Assembly: GCF_001562275.1 (NCBI RefSeq)
Contig: NZ_CP014304.1
Location: 1,426,001 to 1,490,000, forward strand
Source: Hymenobacter sp. PAMC 26628
GTDB taxonomy: Bacteria > Bacteroidota > Bacteroidia > Cytophagales > Hymenobacteraceae
DNA: 64,000 nucleotides
Reading direction: 5' to 3'
In this document: piece by piece, positions 23,661-31,390 of the stretch
How positions within the stretch are numbered: the first letter of the stretch is position 1
How the letters are laid out: every line of letters begins with the position of its first letter
Position numbers and translations under genes: made by a program
Notes under the pieces: model-generated
The model's database searches: none
Told to the model about the DNA's origin: nothing
The model's input: the letters and a program-made list of their open reading frames with translations, nothing else

Positions 23661-24087
23661 TTAATTCGAGAAGGAAACGTAGCCTTTCTCGGGGTTTTTG
23701 GCCGTGCCTTTCACCACGCGCACCGGCCCGGTGGTGGGCACCACGGAAAGGTTGCCCACCACCGGGCCGGTGCCGCTGAAGTGGAGGTGCGAAAAACCAC
23801 CGGTGGTGAAATCAGAATGACGGTGGCCCGAGCACCAGTCCCAACCCTCGGAGCGGTTGGCGGGCCCCGGCTGCACCGCGCCAAACGGCACGTTGGCCCC
23901 CCACGAATACGTGGCCGTGGAAACCCGTGCCGATGCACGCGTCAACGTACCGCGTGAGGCTTCGGGGCCCCCGGCTGCCGGCCGCGGTGGTGGCCGCAGT
24001 TTTGGTGCTGGCGCAGGCTGCTAACGCAGCCGGGCCGCAAGCCAACGCAGCCGTTGGGAACAATAATTGGGTGGGACGGAGCCTCAT
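23661..24087 (-). pseudogene. GH92 alpha-mannosidase remnant, truncated and frameshifted
   Basis: Two overlapping frames together spell the N-terminus of a GH92 exo-alpha-mannosidase: a signal region, then TRYVDACIGTGFHGHVFVG, then after a shift WGANVPFGAVQPGPANRSEG, WDWCSGHRHSDFTTGGFSH and MPTTGPV-like VPTTGPVRVVKGTAKNPEKGYVS. The shift is an extra G in a GTGGGGGGCC run (six G, five needed). The GTGIGDLGD-type segment is shortened, and the frame stops after about 130 residues of the ~750 expected. The rest of the gene is missing. It is a clear pseudogene lying between GH2 and GH20. Confidence 0.85.
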
Positions 24088-24130
24088 AAAACGTATTTCA
24101 GGTTTATTCCTGAATCAGAAAGAATATAGC

Positions 24131-24222
24131 ACGTCATGCAGCGCGCAGCGAAGCATCTTTATTGCGTAATTAATTATGATTACTGCTGCGGGAAAGATGC
24201 TTCACTGCGCGCTGCATGACGT
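24131..24222. repeat. GTCATGCAGCGCGCAGCGAAGCATC hairpin repeat, copy 2
   Basis: ACGTCATGCAGCGCGCAGCG AAGCATCTTT is mirrored by AAAGATGCTTCACTGCGCGC TGCATGACGT. The loop shares GCGTAATTAATTATGATTxCT with copies 3 and 4. It lies after the GH2 gene's stop. Confidence 0.9.
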
Positions 24223-24265
24223 TCTTTTTTGTGCGATTTCTCACTCGGAAATAACTCTACTGCTT

Positions 24266-26911
24266 TTAATTAGCCGCCACGGGCAGCAACTGCTTTTCCA
24301 CGTTCCAGCCCTCTACCGACACCAGGGGCGTGGGGCCCCCGGGGGTATAATCCATTACTACGGTGGTGCTTTCGCCGGGCAGCACCGATACATAGTTATC
24401 GCTGTAAAACACGGGCAGCAGGCGCTGCTGCGTGCTGGGGTTCACCAGCGCCAGGCGGTTGAAGAAGGCCACCGGGGCGTTGGCCGGGTTGGTCAGCGTT
24501 ACGGATATTTTGTTCTTGGCCAGTTGCTTGGCGGCTACTTTGACGGTGGTTTTGGCCATGCTTTTCAGCCCCGAATACTCGCCTTTCGCATCGGGCAGCC
24601 AGTAGAAGTTACTGCTGACGACCTTCTTGTTCAGGTCTTGCAATTGGAGCGAGAGGAACATTCCCTGCTGCTTGCCCAACCGCCGCACCACCGGGCCGAT
24701 GGGCAGGTAGCTTTTGGCCATCGACGGATTAATCTCCACGATGACCTGCGTGATGTTGGTCTTCTTGCCGGCCAGGTCGTAGGCGTCCACCACCAGCATC
24801 AGGTCGCGCTGCACGGCAAACGAGTTGTTGGCAATCATCACCATGCTGTCCACGGGGTTGTACATGGGGTGCAGTGGCGCGCTGCCGCTGCGCAGGCCGT
24901 AGAGGCAGGCGTTGGGGTCGAGGTAGTAGTCGTACATCTGGCCGCGCATCGACGTCCAGGGGTTCTGCGTTTTCCAGATGATGGTGCCCGTGTACCATTC
25001 CCACATGTGCGCGCTGAAGCCTTCCATCAGGGCCCGGTACTGGTTGTAGTTGACGAGCTGGGCTTTAAGGGCAAAATCCCGCACGTCCTTTGGGGCCCCA
25101 TAAGGCAGCAGGTGGTTTTCGTAGCTGATGTAGAGGTGGTAGTTCCACACCGAGTCGACCGTTTCGGCGGGCCGGTGGGCGGGGTTCCACTGGGGCGCCA
25201 CCAGGTTGGCCTTGGGAATGAACCGCTCCAGCGATTCGTAGTCGCCCACGCCCACCGAGCCCACCTCGGAGTTGAACGGGTACGTGCGCACGCCCCAGAA
25301 GCTGCGCGGGTCCTGGATGCCGTAGGGCCCGTCGCCGTTGCCGCCCAATCGGTTGTACGACAGGCTATCGGAGTTGGAATACGGAATGAACCAGCGCGTG
25401 CCGTCCAGCTTTGGCAGGATGGAATCGGCCAGCGCCGTGAAAATGTCCTTCGGCGGGGTGATTTCGTTGCCGCCGCACCACATGGCCAGCGAGGCGTGGT
25501 TGCGCACCATTTTTACCTGGTCGGCGGCCGAGTTGATGAACAGCCGGTGGTCGTCGGGGTACTGCCGGCGCGTCCACTGGTCGTCCGCCTTTTGGGGGTC
25601 CAGCCAGCGGCCGTTGGCGTCGCCCGACATCCAAAAGTCCTGGATGACGAGCAGGCCGTACTTGTCGCAGGCCGCGTAAAACGCGGGCCGCTCCACCAGG
25701 GCCCCGCCCCAAATCCGAATCAGGTTCAGGTTCATGTCGCGGTGAAACCGGATTTCGGCGTCGTAGCGCGCGTCCGTAAACCGGAGCATGGCGTCCGAAA
25801 TAATCCAGTTGCCGCCCTTGATGAACACCTTCTGGCCGTTCACCAGCACCTGCCGGCTCTGGGTTTTGGGGTTCCACTGGGTTTGGATTTCGCGCACGCC
25901 CACCTCCATGGTTTCCGCGTCAGACACGGTTTTGCCGCCGATGATGAACTGCATTTTCAGCGGGTACAGGGGCTGGGCCCCGTAGCCGTTGGGCCACCAC
26001 AGCTTGGGGTTGGGCAGGCTCAGGTTCTTAAGGCTGACCACCTTGATGGTGCGCGCCGGAATGCTCACCGGCTGCGACACGGTGTGGCCGTCCAGGGTGT
26101 AAGTCAGGGCCCCCGCCACGGCCTTGGCCGTGGGGTTTTCCAGCTCGGCCGATACCTGCACCGTGGCCGGCGCCTGGGGCCCCGCGGGGAGGTGCACCCC
26201 GGGCACGCGGGTCACCACGTGCGGGTTTTTCAGGTTGACGGCCCCGGTGCGCTCCAGCGTCACCTTGTCCCAGATGCCGGTGTTGCGGTCCCGGATGGGC
26301 TGAATCCAGTCCCAACCGGCCGTGTACTGGGTGGCCACGCTCTTGGCAATGCGGCCGTCGCCGCCCTGGCCGCCGTTGGGGTTGCCCACCGGGTCGGCGG
26401 GGTACACGATGACGGCCAGGCGGTTCTGGCCGTTGCGGGCCAGGTAGGGCGTCACGTTGTAGGCCTGGCGCAGAAACATGCCGTGGTGGGTCTGCTTGTT
26501 GATTTTCTGGCCGTTCAGATACACCTCGCAGCTGTAATTCACGCCCCGCAAGTGCAGCCAAACCTGCTCCTGGCCGGCCACCGGTGCCTCCGCGAAGTCC
26601 TTCACGAACCAGTAAGTGTAGTAGTCGCGGCCGGTGGTGTAAATATCCGGGATGCGCTTGTTGTTCATCCCGTAGAACGGGTCAGGCACCTGTTTATTAG
26701 CGAGTTGGGTCGTCAACACGGTGCCGGGTACCACGGCCGGGGCCCACCCCGCCAGCACGTACGAAGGCTGCGAAAGCACCAGCCCGTCGGCGCCGGCCTT
26801 CGCGGCGGGCAAGCACTGCCAGCCCGAGTTGAGTTCGCGCCGGGTTTGGGCCCACAGCGGCAGGTGGAGGAGCAGCGCGCACAACAGGCAAAATGGCAAG
26901 CGGTAAGTCAT
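24266..26911 (-). CDS. GH2 exo-beta-D-glucosaminidase / beta-mannosidase-like glycosidase
   Basis: An 881-residue secreted GH2 enzyme with a signal peptide (MTYRLPFCLLCALLLHLPLW AQ). An N-terminal jelly-roll sugar-binding domain includes VWLHLRGVNYSCEVYLNGQK. Immunoglobulin-like domains and a TIM barrel follow. The acid/base candidate is in MWCGGNEITPP (Glu483) and the nucleophile candidate is in FNSEVGSVG (Glu549), by my count. Architecture and spacing fit exo-beta-glucosaminidases, which release glucosamine from chitosan oligomers. Beta-mannosidase is the main alternative, and the neighbouring GH92 remnant leaves room for it. It is part of the minus-strand cluster downstream of GH3, with a hairpin repeat on each side. 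Confidence 0.85.
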   Translation of the reverse strand: MTYRLPFCLLCALLLHLPLWAQTRRELNSGWQCLPAAKAGADGLVLSQPSYVLAGWAPAVVPGTVLTTQLANKQVPDPFYGMNNKRIPDIYTTGRDYYTYWFVKDFAEAPVAGQEQVWLHLRGVNYSCEVYLNGQKINKQTHHGMFLRQAYNVTPYLARNGQNRLAVIVYPADPVGNPNGGQGGDGRIAKSVATQYTAGWDWIQPIRDRNTGIWDKVTLERTGAVNLKNPHVVTRVPGVHLPAGPQAPATVQVSAELENPTAKAVAGALTYTLDGHTVSQPVSIPARTIKVVSLKNLSLPNPKLWWPNGYGAQPLYPLKMQFIIGGKTVSDAETMEVGVREIQTQWNPKTQSRQVLVNGQKVFIKGGNWIISDAMLRFTDARYDAEIRFHRDMNLNLIRIWGGALVERPAFYAACDKYGLLVIQDFWMSGDANGRWLDPQKADDQWTRRQYPDDHRLFINSAADQVKMVRNHASLAMWCGGNEITPPKDIFTALADSILPKLDGTRWFIPYSNSDSLSYNRLGGNGDGPYGIQDPRSFWGVRTYPFNSEVGSVGVGDYESLERFIPKANLVAPQWNPAHRPAETVDSVWNYHLYISYENHLLPYGAPKDVRDFALKAQLVNYNQYRALMEGFSAHMWEWYTGTIIWKTQNPWTSMRGQMYDYYLDPNACLYGLRSGSAPLHPMYNPVDSMVMIANNSFAVQRDLMLVVDAYDLAGKKTNITQVIVEINPSMAKSYLPIGPVVRRLGKQQGMFLSLQLQDLNKKVVSSNFYWLPDAKGEYSGLKSMAKTTVKVAAKQLAKNKISVTLTNPANAPVAFFNRLALVNPSTQQRLLPVFYSDNYVSVLPGESTTVVMDYTPGGPTPLVSVEGWNVEKQLLPVAAN

Positions 26912-26958
26912 CGGCAGGGCCCCAAGAGGCAGTTGTTGGCGTAAATAGGTAACGAAAT

Positions 26959-27058
26959 AAGACCGTCATGCAGCGCGCAGCGAAGCATCTTTTTCGCGTA
27001 ACTAATTATGATTGCTGGCGCGGGAAAGATGCTTCGCTGCGCGCTGCATGACGGTCTT
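26959..27058. repeat. GTCATGCAGCGCGCAGCGAAGCATC hairpin repeat, copy 3
   Basis: AAGACCGTCATGCAGCGCGC AGCGAAGCATCTTT is mirrored by AAAGATGCTTCGCTGCGCGC TGCATGACGGTCTT. The loop CGCGTAACTAATTATGATTG matches copy 2 closely. It lies between the GH3 stop and the GH2 start. Confidence 0.9.
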
Positions 27059-27081
27059 GGTTTATTTGGTTAGGCTGTTAA

Positions 27082-29469
27082 TTATTGACCAACTGGCACG
27101 GTGAGAGCTTGCCGAACCGGGAAATCCGCTTTCAGCCGGATGTCGTCCGACGCGGCGCCCACCAGGGCGGTAAAGGTGCCGGGCTCCACCACCCAGTTCA
27201 TTTTCGGGTCCAGCAGCATCAGCTCGTCGGGGCCCAGGGCGAAGGTTACGGTCTTTTCTTCGCCGGCCCGTAGCGCGAAGCGCTGGAATTTCTTGAGCTG
27301 CTTGGCAGGCGTCACCGTTGAGCTGACGTTGTCGTTTAAATACAGCTGGGCCACCTCATCGCCGGACCGGGCGCTGGTGTTTTTCACCTTGAAGCTGACC
27401 TTAACCTGCACGGTGCCCGCGCTTTCCACCACGTCGGTGCGCAGGTCGGAGTAGGCGAATTTGGCGTAGCTCAGCCCGTAGCCGAAGCTGTAGAGCGGCT
27501 TGGCGTCCAGCTCCACGTAGTCGTGCCGGGCCGGGGTTTTGTAATTGTAGTACACCGGCAGCTGGCCCACGCTTTTGGGCACTGAAATCGGCCGGCGCCC
27601 GGCGGGGTTCACGTCGCCAAACAGCACGTCGGCCACGGCGTTTCCTCCTTCCTGGCCCGGGTACCCGGCATCGAGCGCGGCGGGCACGTGGGCCGCCAAC
27701 CAATTCAGGTTCAGCGGCCGGCCCTTGATGAGCACCACCACTACCGGCGTACCGGTGGCCGCCAAGGCCTGCACCAGCTGCAGCTGCTTGCCCAGCAAAT
27801 CCAGCGTGGCCCGGTCGTAGCCCTCGCCGCTCTCCATGTCGCTGACGAGCTGGCCGCCCGCGGCAGCCGTGACGGTGGCCGCGCCGGTGCTCTGGTACTC
27901 GGTTTTGAAGTCGCGGGCGCTGGAGCCGCCCACCACCACCACCGCCACCTGGGCTCCCCGGGCTGCCGCCACGGCGCCGGCAATGTCGGCGCTCGTGGTG
28001 TCGCGGATGGCGCAGCCTTTCACGTAAGCTACTCTCGTTGCGGCCGATACCTTGGACCGGATGCCTTCCAGCACCGTCACGACGTTGTCCGTCGGCTGGG
28101 GCGCGGTGTAGTCGCCCAGCTGGTTGTAAATATTGTCGGCGTTGGGGCCGATAACGGTAATAGTTTTCAGGGTTTTGCTGAGTGGCAGCAGGTCGCGCTC
28201 GTTCTTCAGCAGCACCACCGACTCCTGCGCCACGCGGCGCGCCAGCTGCACGTGGGCGGCGGTTTTTACCTGCTTGGCCGCTTTTTTCACCGCCACGTAG
28301 GGGTTTTCAAATAGGCCCATTTCGAACTTCTGCCGTAGCAGCCGGCCCACGGCCCGGTCCAGCACCTCGCCCGATACCACCCCGTCGTTCACCGCCGCCA
28401 GCAGCTCCTTATCGTAGCCGTAGCCACTGAGGTCGGTGTCGAGGCCGGCGTTGATGGCCGCCGCCGCCGGGGTGGCCGCCACGCGGTGCCCGCCCACCAG
28501 CCCCGAAATGCTGTCCAGGTCCGACACCGTGAAACCCTGGAAGCCCCACTGCTTGCGCAATAAGTCCGTTAGCAAGAACGCGTTGGCCGAGCACGGCACG
28601 CCGTCCACGGAGTTGTAGGCCGTCATCACCGACAGGGCCCCCGCCTTGACGGCGGCCCGGAACGGCGGCAAAAAGCTCTGGTACAGCTCGCGGGGCCCCG
28701 TGCCGATGCTGCCCCCGTTGTGCCCGCCCTCGGGCACGCCGTAGGCCGTGAAGTGCTTGAGCGTGGCGATGATGTGGGGCCCACCCACCGGGCCGGGGCC
28801 CTGGAAGCCGCGCACCATGGCCACGCCCATCTGGCTGTTCAGCACGGGGTCTTCGCCGTAGGTTTCCTCCACCCGCGACCAGCGTGGCTCGCGGGCCAGG
28901 TCCAGCACCGGGCCGTGGCCCACGTGGGCCCCCTGGGCGCGGGCCTCGGCGGCAATGGCGGCGCCCATCTGCTCGATCAGGGCGGGGTCCCAGGTGCTGC
29001 TTTGGCCGATGGAGGTGGGGAACACCGTGGTGCCGATGGCCATGTGGCCGTGCGGGCACTCCTCGGCCAGCAGCAGTGGGATGCCCAGCCGCGTGTGCTC
29101 CACGGCGTAGCGCTGCAAGGCGTTGGTGGCCTCGGCGGCCAGGGCCGGGTCGAGGCCGGTTTTGAGCGTTTTCTGGGTCCACGGGTCGGCGCGCAGCGTG
29201 GCCCACAGCATGCCGGTGTGGCGCGCGTCCACGGCCTCCCGGTACGCCGGGCTGATGGCTACTTGGGGGCCCTGCTTCTGGTACATTTCCCAGCCCAGCA
29301 GGGTCGAGAGCTGGCCCACTTTCTCTTCCCGCGTCATCCGGCCCAGCAGGTCCTGCACCCGGGCCTCGGTGGGGGCATTGGCGTTTTTGTAGAGCGGCGG
29401 GCCGGCAGTTTGCGCCCGGGCGGGCCCGGCGCTGGCAATGCTCAGTCCGAAAAGAATTCGCTTAAGCAT
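27082..29469 (-). CDS. Beta-glucosidase/beta-xylosidase-like glycoside hydrolase, GH3
   Basis: A 795-residue exo-glycosidase with a signal peptide (MLKRILFGLSIASAGPARAQ). The GH3 N-terminal barrel includes LLAEECPHGHMA, GPVLDLAREPRWSRVEETYGEDP and IATLKHFTAYG. The nucleophile Asp lies in GFTVSDLDSISGL. The C-terminal GH3 domain follows with VVLLKNERDLLPLS, and then a fibronectin-III-like tail (GDEVAQLYLNDNVSS). Substrate cannot be fixed; glucosides, xylosides or GlcNAc-glycosides are possible. It follows SusD at short distance in the same direction, so it may belong to the SusCD operon. Start ATG 29469 is set by the signal peptide, although the frame stays open upstream. Confidence 0.92.
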   Translation of the reverse strand: MLKRILFGLSIASAGPARAQTAGPPLYKNANAPTEARVQDLLGRMTREEKVGQLSTLLGWEMYQKQGPQVAISPAYREAVDARHTGMLWATLRADPWTQKTLKTGLDPALAAEATNALQRYAVEHTRLGIPLLLAEECPHGHMAIGTTVFPTSIGQSSTWDPALIEQMGAAIAAEARAQGAHVGHGPVLDLAREPRWSRVEETYGEDPVLNSQMGVAMVRGFQGPGPVGGPHIIATLKHFTAYGVPEGGHNGGSIGTGPRELYQSFLPPFRAAVKAGALSVMTAYNSVDGVPCSANAFLLTDLLRKQWGFQGFTVSDLDSISGLVGGHRVAATPAAAAINAGLDTDLSGYGYDKELLAAVNDGVVSGEVLDRAVGRLLRQKFEMGLFENPYVAVKKAAKQVKTAAHVQLARRVAQESVVLLKNERDLLPLSKTLKTITVIGPNADNIYNQLGDYTAPQPTDNVVTVLEGIRSKVSAATRVAYVKGCAIRDTTSADIAGAVAAARGAQVAVVVVGGSSARDFKTEYQSTGAATVTAAAGGQLVSDMESGEGYDRATLDLLGKQLQLVQALAATGTPVVVVLIKGRPLNLNWLAAHVPAALDAGYPGQEGGNAVADVLFGDVNPAGRRPISVPKSVGQLPVYYNYKTPARHDYVELDAKPLYSFGYGLSYAKFAYSDLRTDVVESAGTVQVKVSFKVKNTSARSGDEVAQLYLNDNVSSTVTPAKQLKKFQRFALRAGEEKTVTFALGPDELMLLDPKMNWVVEPGTFTALVGAASDDIRLKADFPVRQALTVPVGQ

Positions 29470-29514
29470 AGGGCCCCGGCTAGCGTGCAGCAAGCGCAAA
29501 GGCCAGCGCCGGGC

Positions 29515-29625
29515 TGGCCGGTATTGCACCAGGCAACTGCGCCCGCGCCGGGGCCCCCAGCAGGCGGCTGTTGGCAAGGAAAGTACCGAGTTGGCTGGGA
29601 AGCAAGAGCATAAAGAGCAGTGAGC
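29515..29625 (-). pseudogene. Remnant of a signal-peptide coding region like that of the GH20 gene
   Basis: On the minus strand a short frame reads LLPSQLGTFLANSRLLGAPA RAQLPG. It closely parallels MFPARFGTILTTGLLLGAPALAQQP of the GH20 protein. The DNA match covers the signal region and about 40 bp of leader (compare 23494-23615). No mature protein follows. It looks like the leftover 5' end of a duplicated glycosidase gene. Confidence 0.55.
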
Positions 29626-29678
29626 GGGGCAAATAAGGTGGGAAAAGCAGCGAACGGCGCCGGCCAGCAACCGCAAAC

Positions 29679-29738
29679 GTGCCACTAGAACGCCGTGCCC
29701 GGCGCGGACGCCCGCCTGGCACGGCGTTCTAGTGGCAC
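29679..29738. terminator. Perfect 21-bp hairpin after the SusD gene
   Basis: GTGCCACTAGAACGCCGTGC C pairs with GGCACGGCGTTCTAGTGGCA C around an 18-nt loop. It lies 33 bp after the SusD stop codon and before the GH3 signal remnant, so it may end the SusCD transcript or reduce read-through into GH3. Confidence 0.7.
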
Positions 29739-29770
29739 TAAGCAAAACGGCCCGGGGGGCCCACGGGGCC

Positions 29771-31357
29771 CTATTTGTCCCAGTACACGCGGCCGGTGAG
29801 GAAGTCGCCACCGTTCACGGCAGCCTTGGCCGTGGCGTAGTTGTTGGGGTTGCTGGTAATCTCGGAGAGGGGGTAGGGGAAGCGGCGCGGAATCGTCCCG
29901 TTGGTAGCGTTGCCGGGGTACACCACGGGGGTAAGCACCGGGAAGCCGGTGCGGCGCCAGTTGCTCCACGACTCGTAGAAGTCGAGCATGGTGTTGGTCA
30001 GGGCCCAGTACTGGGTGTTAATCTGTTCCAGGCCCTGGGCGGCCGCGTAGGGGTGGGCCGCCAGGTAGGTTGCGATGTCGGCCGGGGCCACGGCCATCGT
30101 GGCGTCGTACTGGCTCAGGTACGTCATAGCGGCCGTTACGCCGGCGCTGTAGTGGCTAGCCGCGCTGCCCCCCGTCGTCAGGCTAAAGCGCTGGGCGGCA
30201 TCGGCCAGCAGCAGTTCCGATTCGGCGTAGGTGAGGATGAACGCCGGGCCGGTGCGCTTCGTCATGCCCGGGTTGGGCGAGGAGTAGTCGGGGAAGGTGG
30301 TGTAGCCAGGCGCCGTCGACACGTCGTAGGCCGGGCGCCCGCTCAGGTCGCGGCCGTTGGGCAGGCCTTTTTGCACGGCCGCTGTGGTCACGAAGTTGGC
30401 GTTCTGGGTTTTGTTGCCGTCCGAGAGGTAGAGCTGCGTGGCCGCGATTTTTGACAGGCGCGGGTCGTTGTTGGTTTGCAGGTAGTCGATAAACGTCTTC
30501 GACCACTTCACGTAGTAGTGCTCCTGCCCGCCGTCGCCGAGCAGCACCTGGCTGTTGCGGTTTTGGGTGGCCCGGCCGCCGGCCACGTCAAATAGCACGT
30601 AGGCGTTGTCGGCGTCGCTGGTCATGGTTTTGCCCTGCACCTGGGCGGCAATCTGCTGGGCTTTGGCGGGGTCTACCTTGCTCAGGCGCATGCCCAGGCG
30701 CAGCAGCAAGGTATTGCTGAAGCGCTGCCACTGCGCAATGTTGCCCTTGTAGTACACGTCGCCCGAAGGAATGTCGGCGTTGGGGTCAAGCGCCGCCGAG
30801 GCCTCGGTCACTTCCTTGATCAGGTCGTTGTAAATGGCCATCTGCGGGTCGTACGCGGGCGTGATGATGCCCTGGTAATAGCCCTGGCCCGCTTGGGTAT
30901 AGGGCGCGTCGCCGTAGAGGTCCGTAATGCGCTCCATGATGAGCGCGCGCATGATGCGGGCAATTTGGTGCAGGTTTTTGTACTGGTCTTTGCCAGCGGT
31001 GAAAACCACCAAGTCGGTGGCGGGCTTCACCTGCTCGGAGTAGGCGCGCTCCCAGTAAGCGCCGGTGTAGCCTTCGTTGAGCAAGTACTTGTCGCCGGCC
31101 CAGTAGCTGATCACCGTGGACATTCCCTGCATCATGGTGGCGCAGTAAATGAGGTTGCCGCGCCAGGTTTCGAAGGCAAAGTCGGTGCTGCCGGTATACG
31201 TCAGCTGCTCCTGCGCCAGCAAGTAGTTGCCGTCGAAGTTGGTTTGGCTGTAGGTGGTGGGGTTGGTGTTGATTTCGGTGAACCGGTCGGTGCAGCCGCT
31301 GGCCAGCAGCAGGGCCCCCAGGGCCAGGGCCCCTGGTTTTGAGAACAGACTTTTCAT
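29771..31357 (-). CDS. SusD/RagB-family outer-membrane lipoprotein (SusD-like 2 type)
   Basis: A 528-residue surface lipoprotein that caps the SusC transporter and binds glycans. A lipoprotein signal ends in LLLASGC. The mature part starts TDRFTEINTNPTTYSQTNFD, typical of the SusD-like_2 group, and is built of TPR-like helices including IARIMRALIMERITDLYGDAPY. It sits 33 bp after its SusC partner on the same strand, which is the canonical pair arrangement. It lies in a cluster with GH3, GH2, GH20 and GH18, so an amino-sugar oligomer is the likely cargo. Confidence 0.93.
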   Translation of the reverse strand: MKSLFSKPGALALGALLLASGCTDRFTEINTNPTTYSQTNFDGNYLLAQEQLTYTGSTDFAFETWRGNLIYCATMMQGMSTVISYWAGDKYLLNEGYTGAYWERAYSEQVKPATDLVVFTAGKDQYKNLHQIARIMRALIMERITDLYGDAPYTQAGQGYYQGIITPAYDPQMAIYNDLIKEVTEASAALDPNADIPSGDVYYKGNIAQWQRFSNTLLLRLGMRLSKVDPAKAQQIAAQVQGKTMTSDADNAYVLFDVAGGRATQNRNSQVLLGDGGQEHYYVKWSKTFIDYLQTNNDPRLSKIAATQLYLSDGNKTQNANFVTTAAVQKGLPNGRDLSGRPAYDVSTAPGYTTFPDYSSPNPGMTKRTGPAFILTYAESELLLADAAQRFSLTTGGSAASHYSAGVTAAMTYLSQYDATMAVAPADIATYLAAHPYAAAQGLEQINTQYWALTNTMLDFYESWSNWRRTGFPVLTPVVYPGNATNGTIPRRFPYPLSEITSNPNNYATAKAAVNGGDFLTGRVYWDK

Positions 31358-31390
31358 ATAGCCAATAGGTAAGAAGTTAACGGAAAAGCC

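Noticed and set aside
24176..26944. A 922-codon open frame opposite to the GH2 gene
   Set aside because: It is antisense to a full GH2 enzyme with signal peptide and catalytic residues. In high-GC DNA the opposite strand often stays open. Its translation is His/Val/Gly/Arg-rich without domains.
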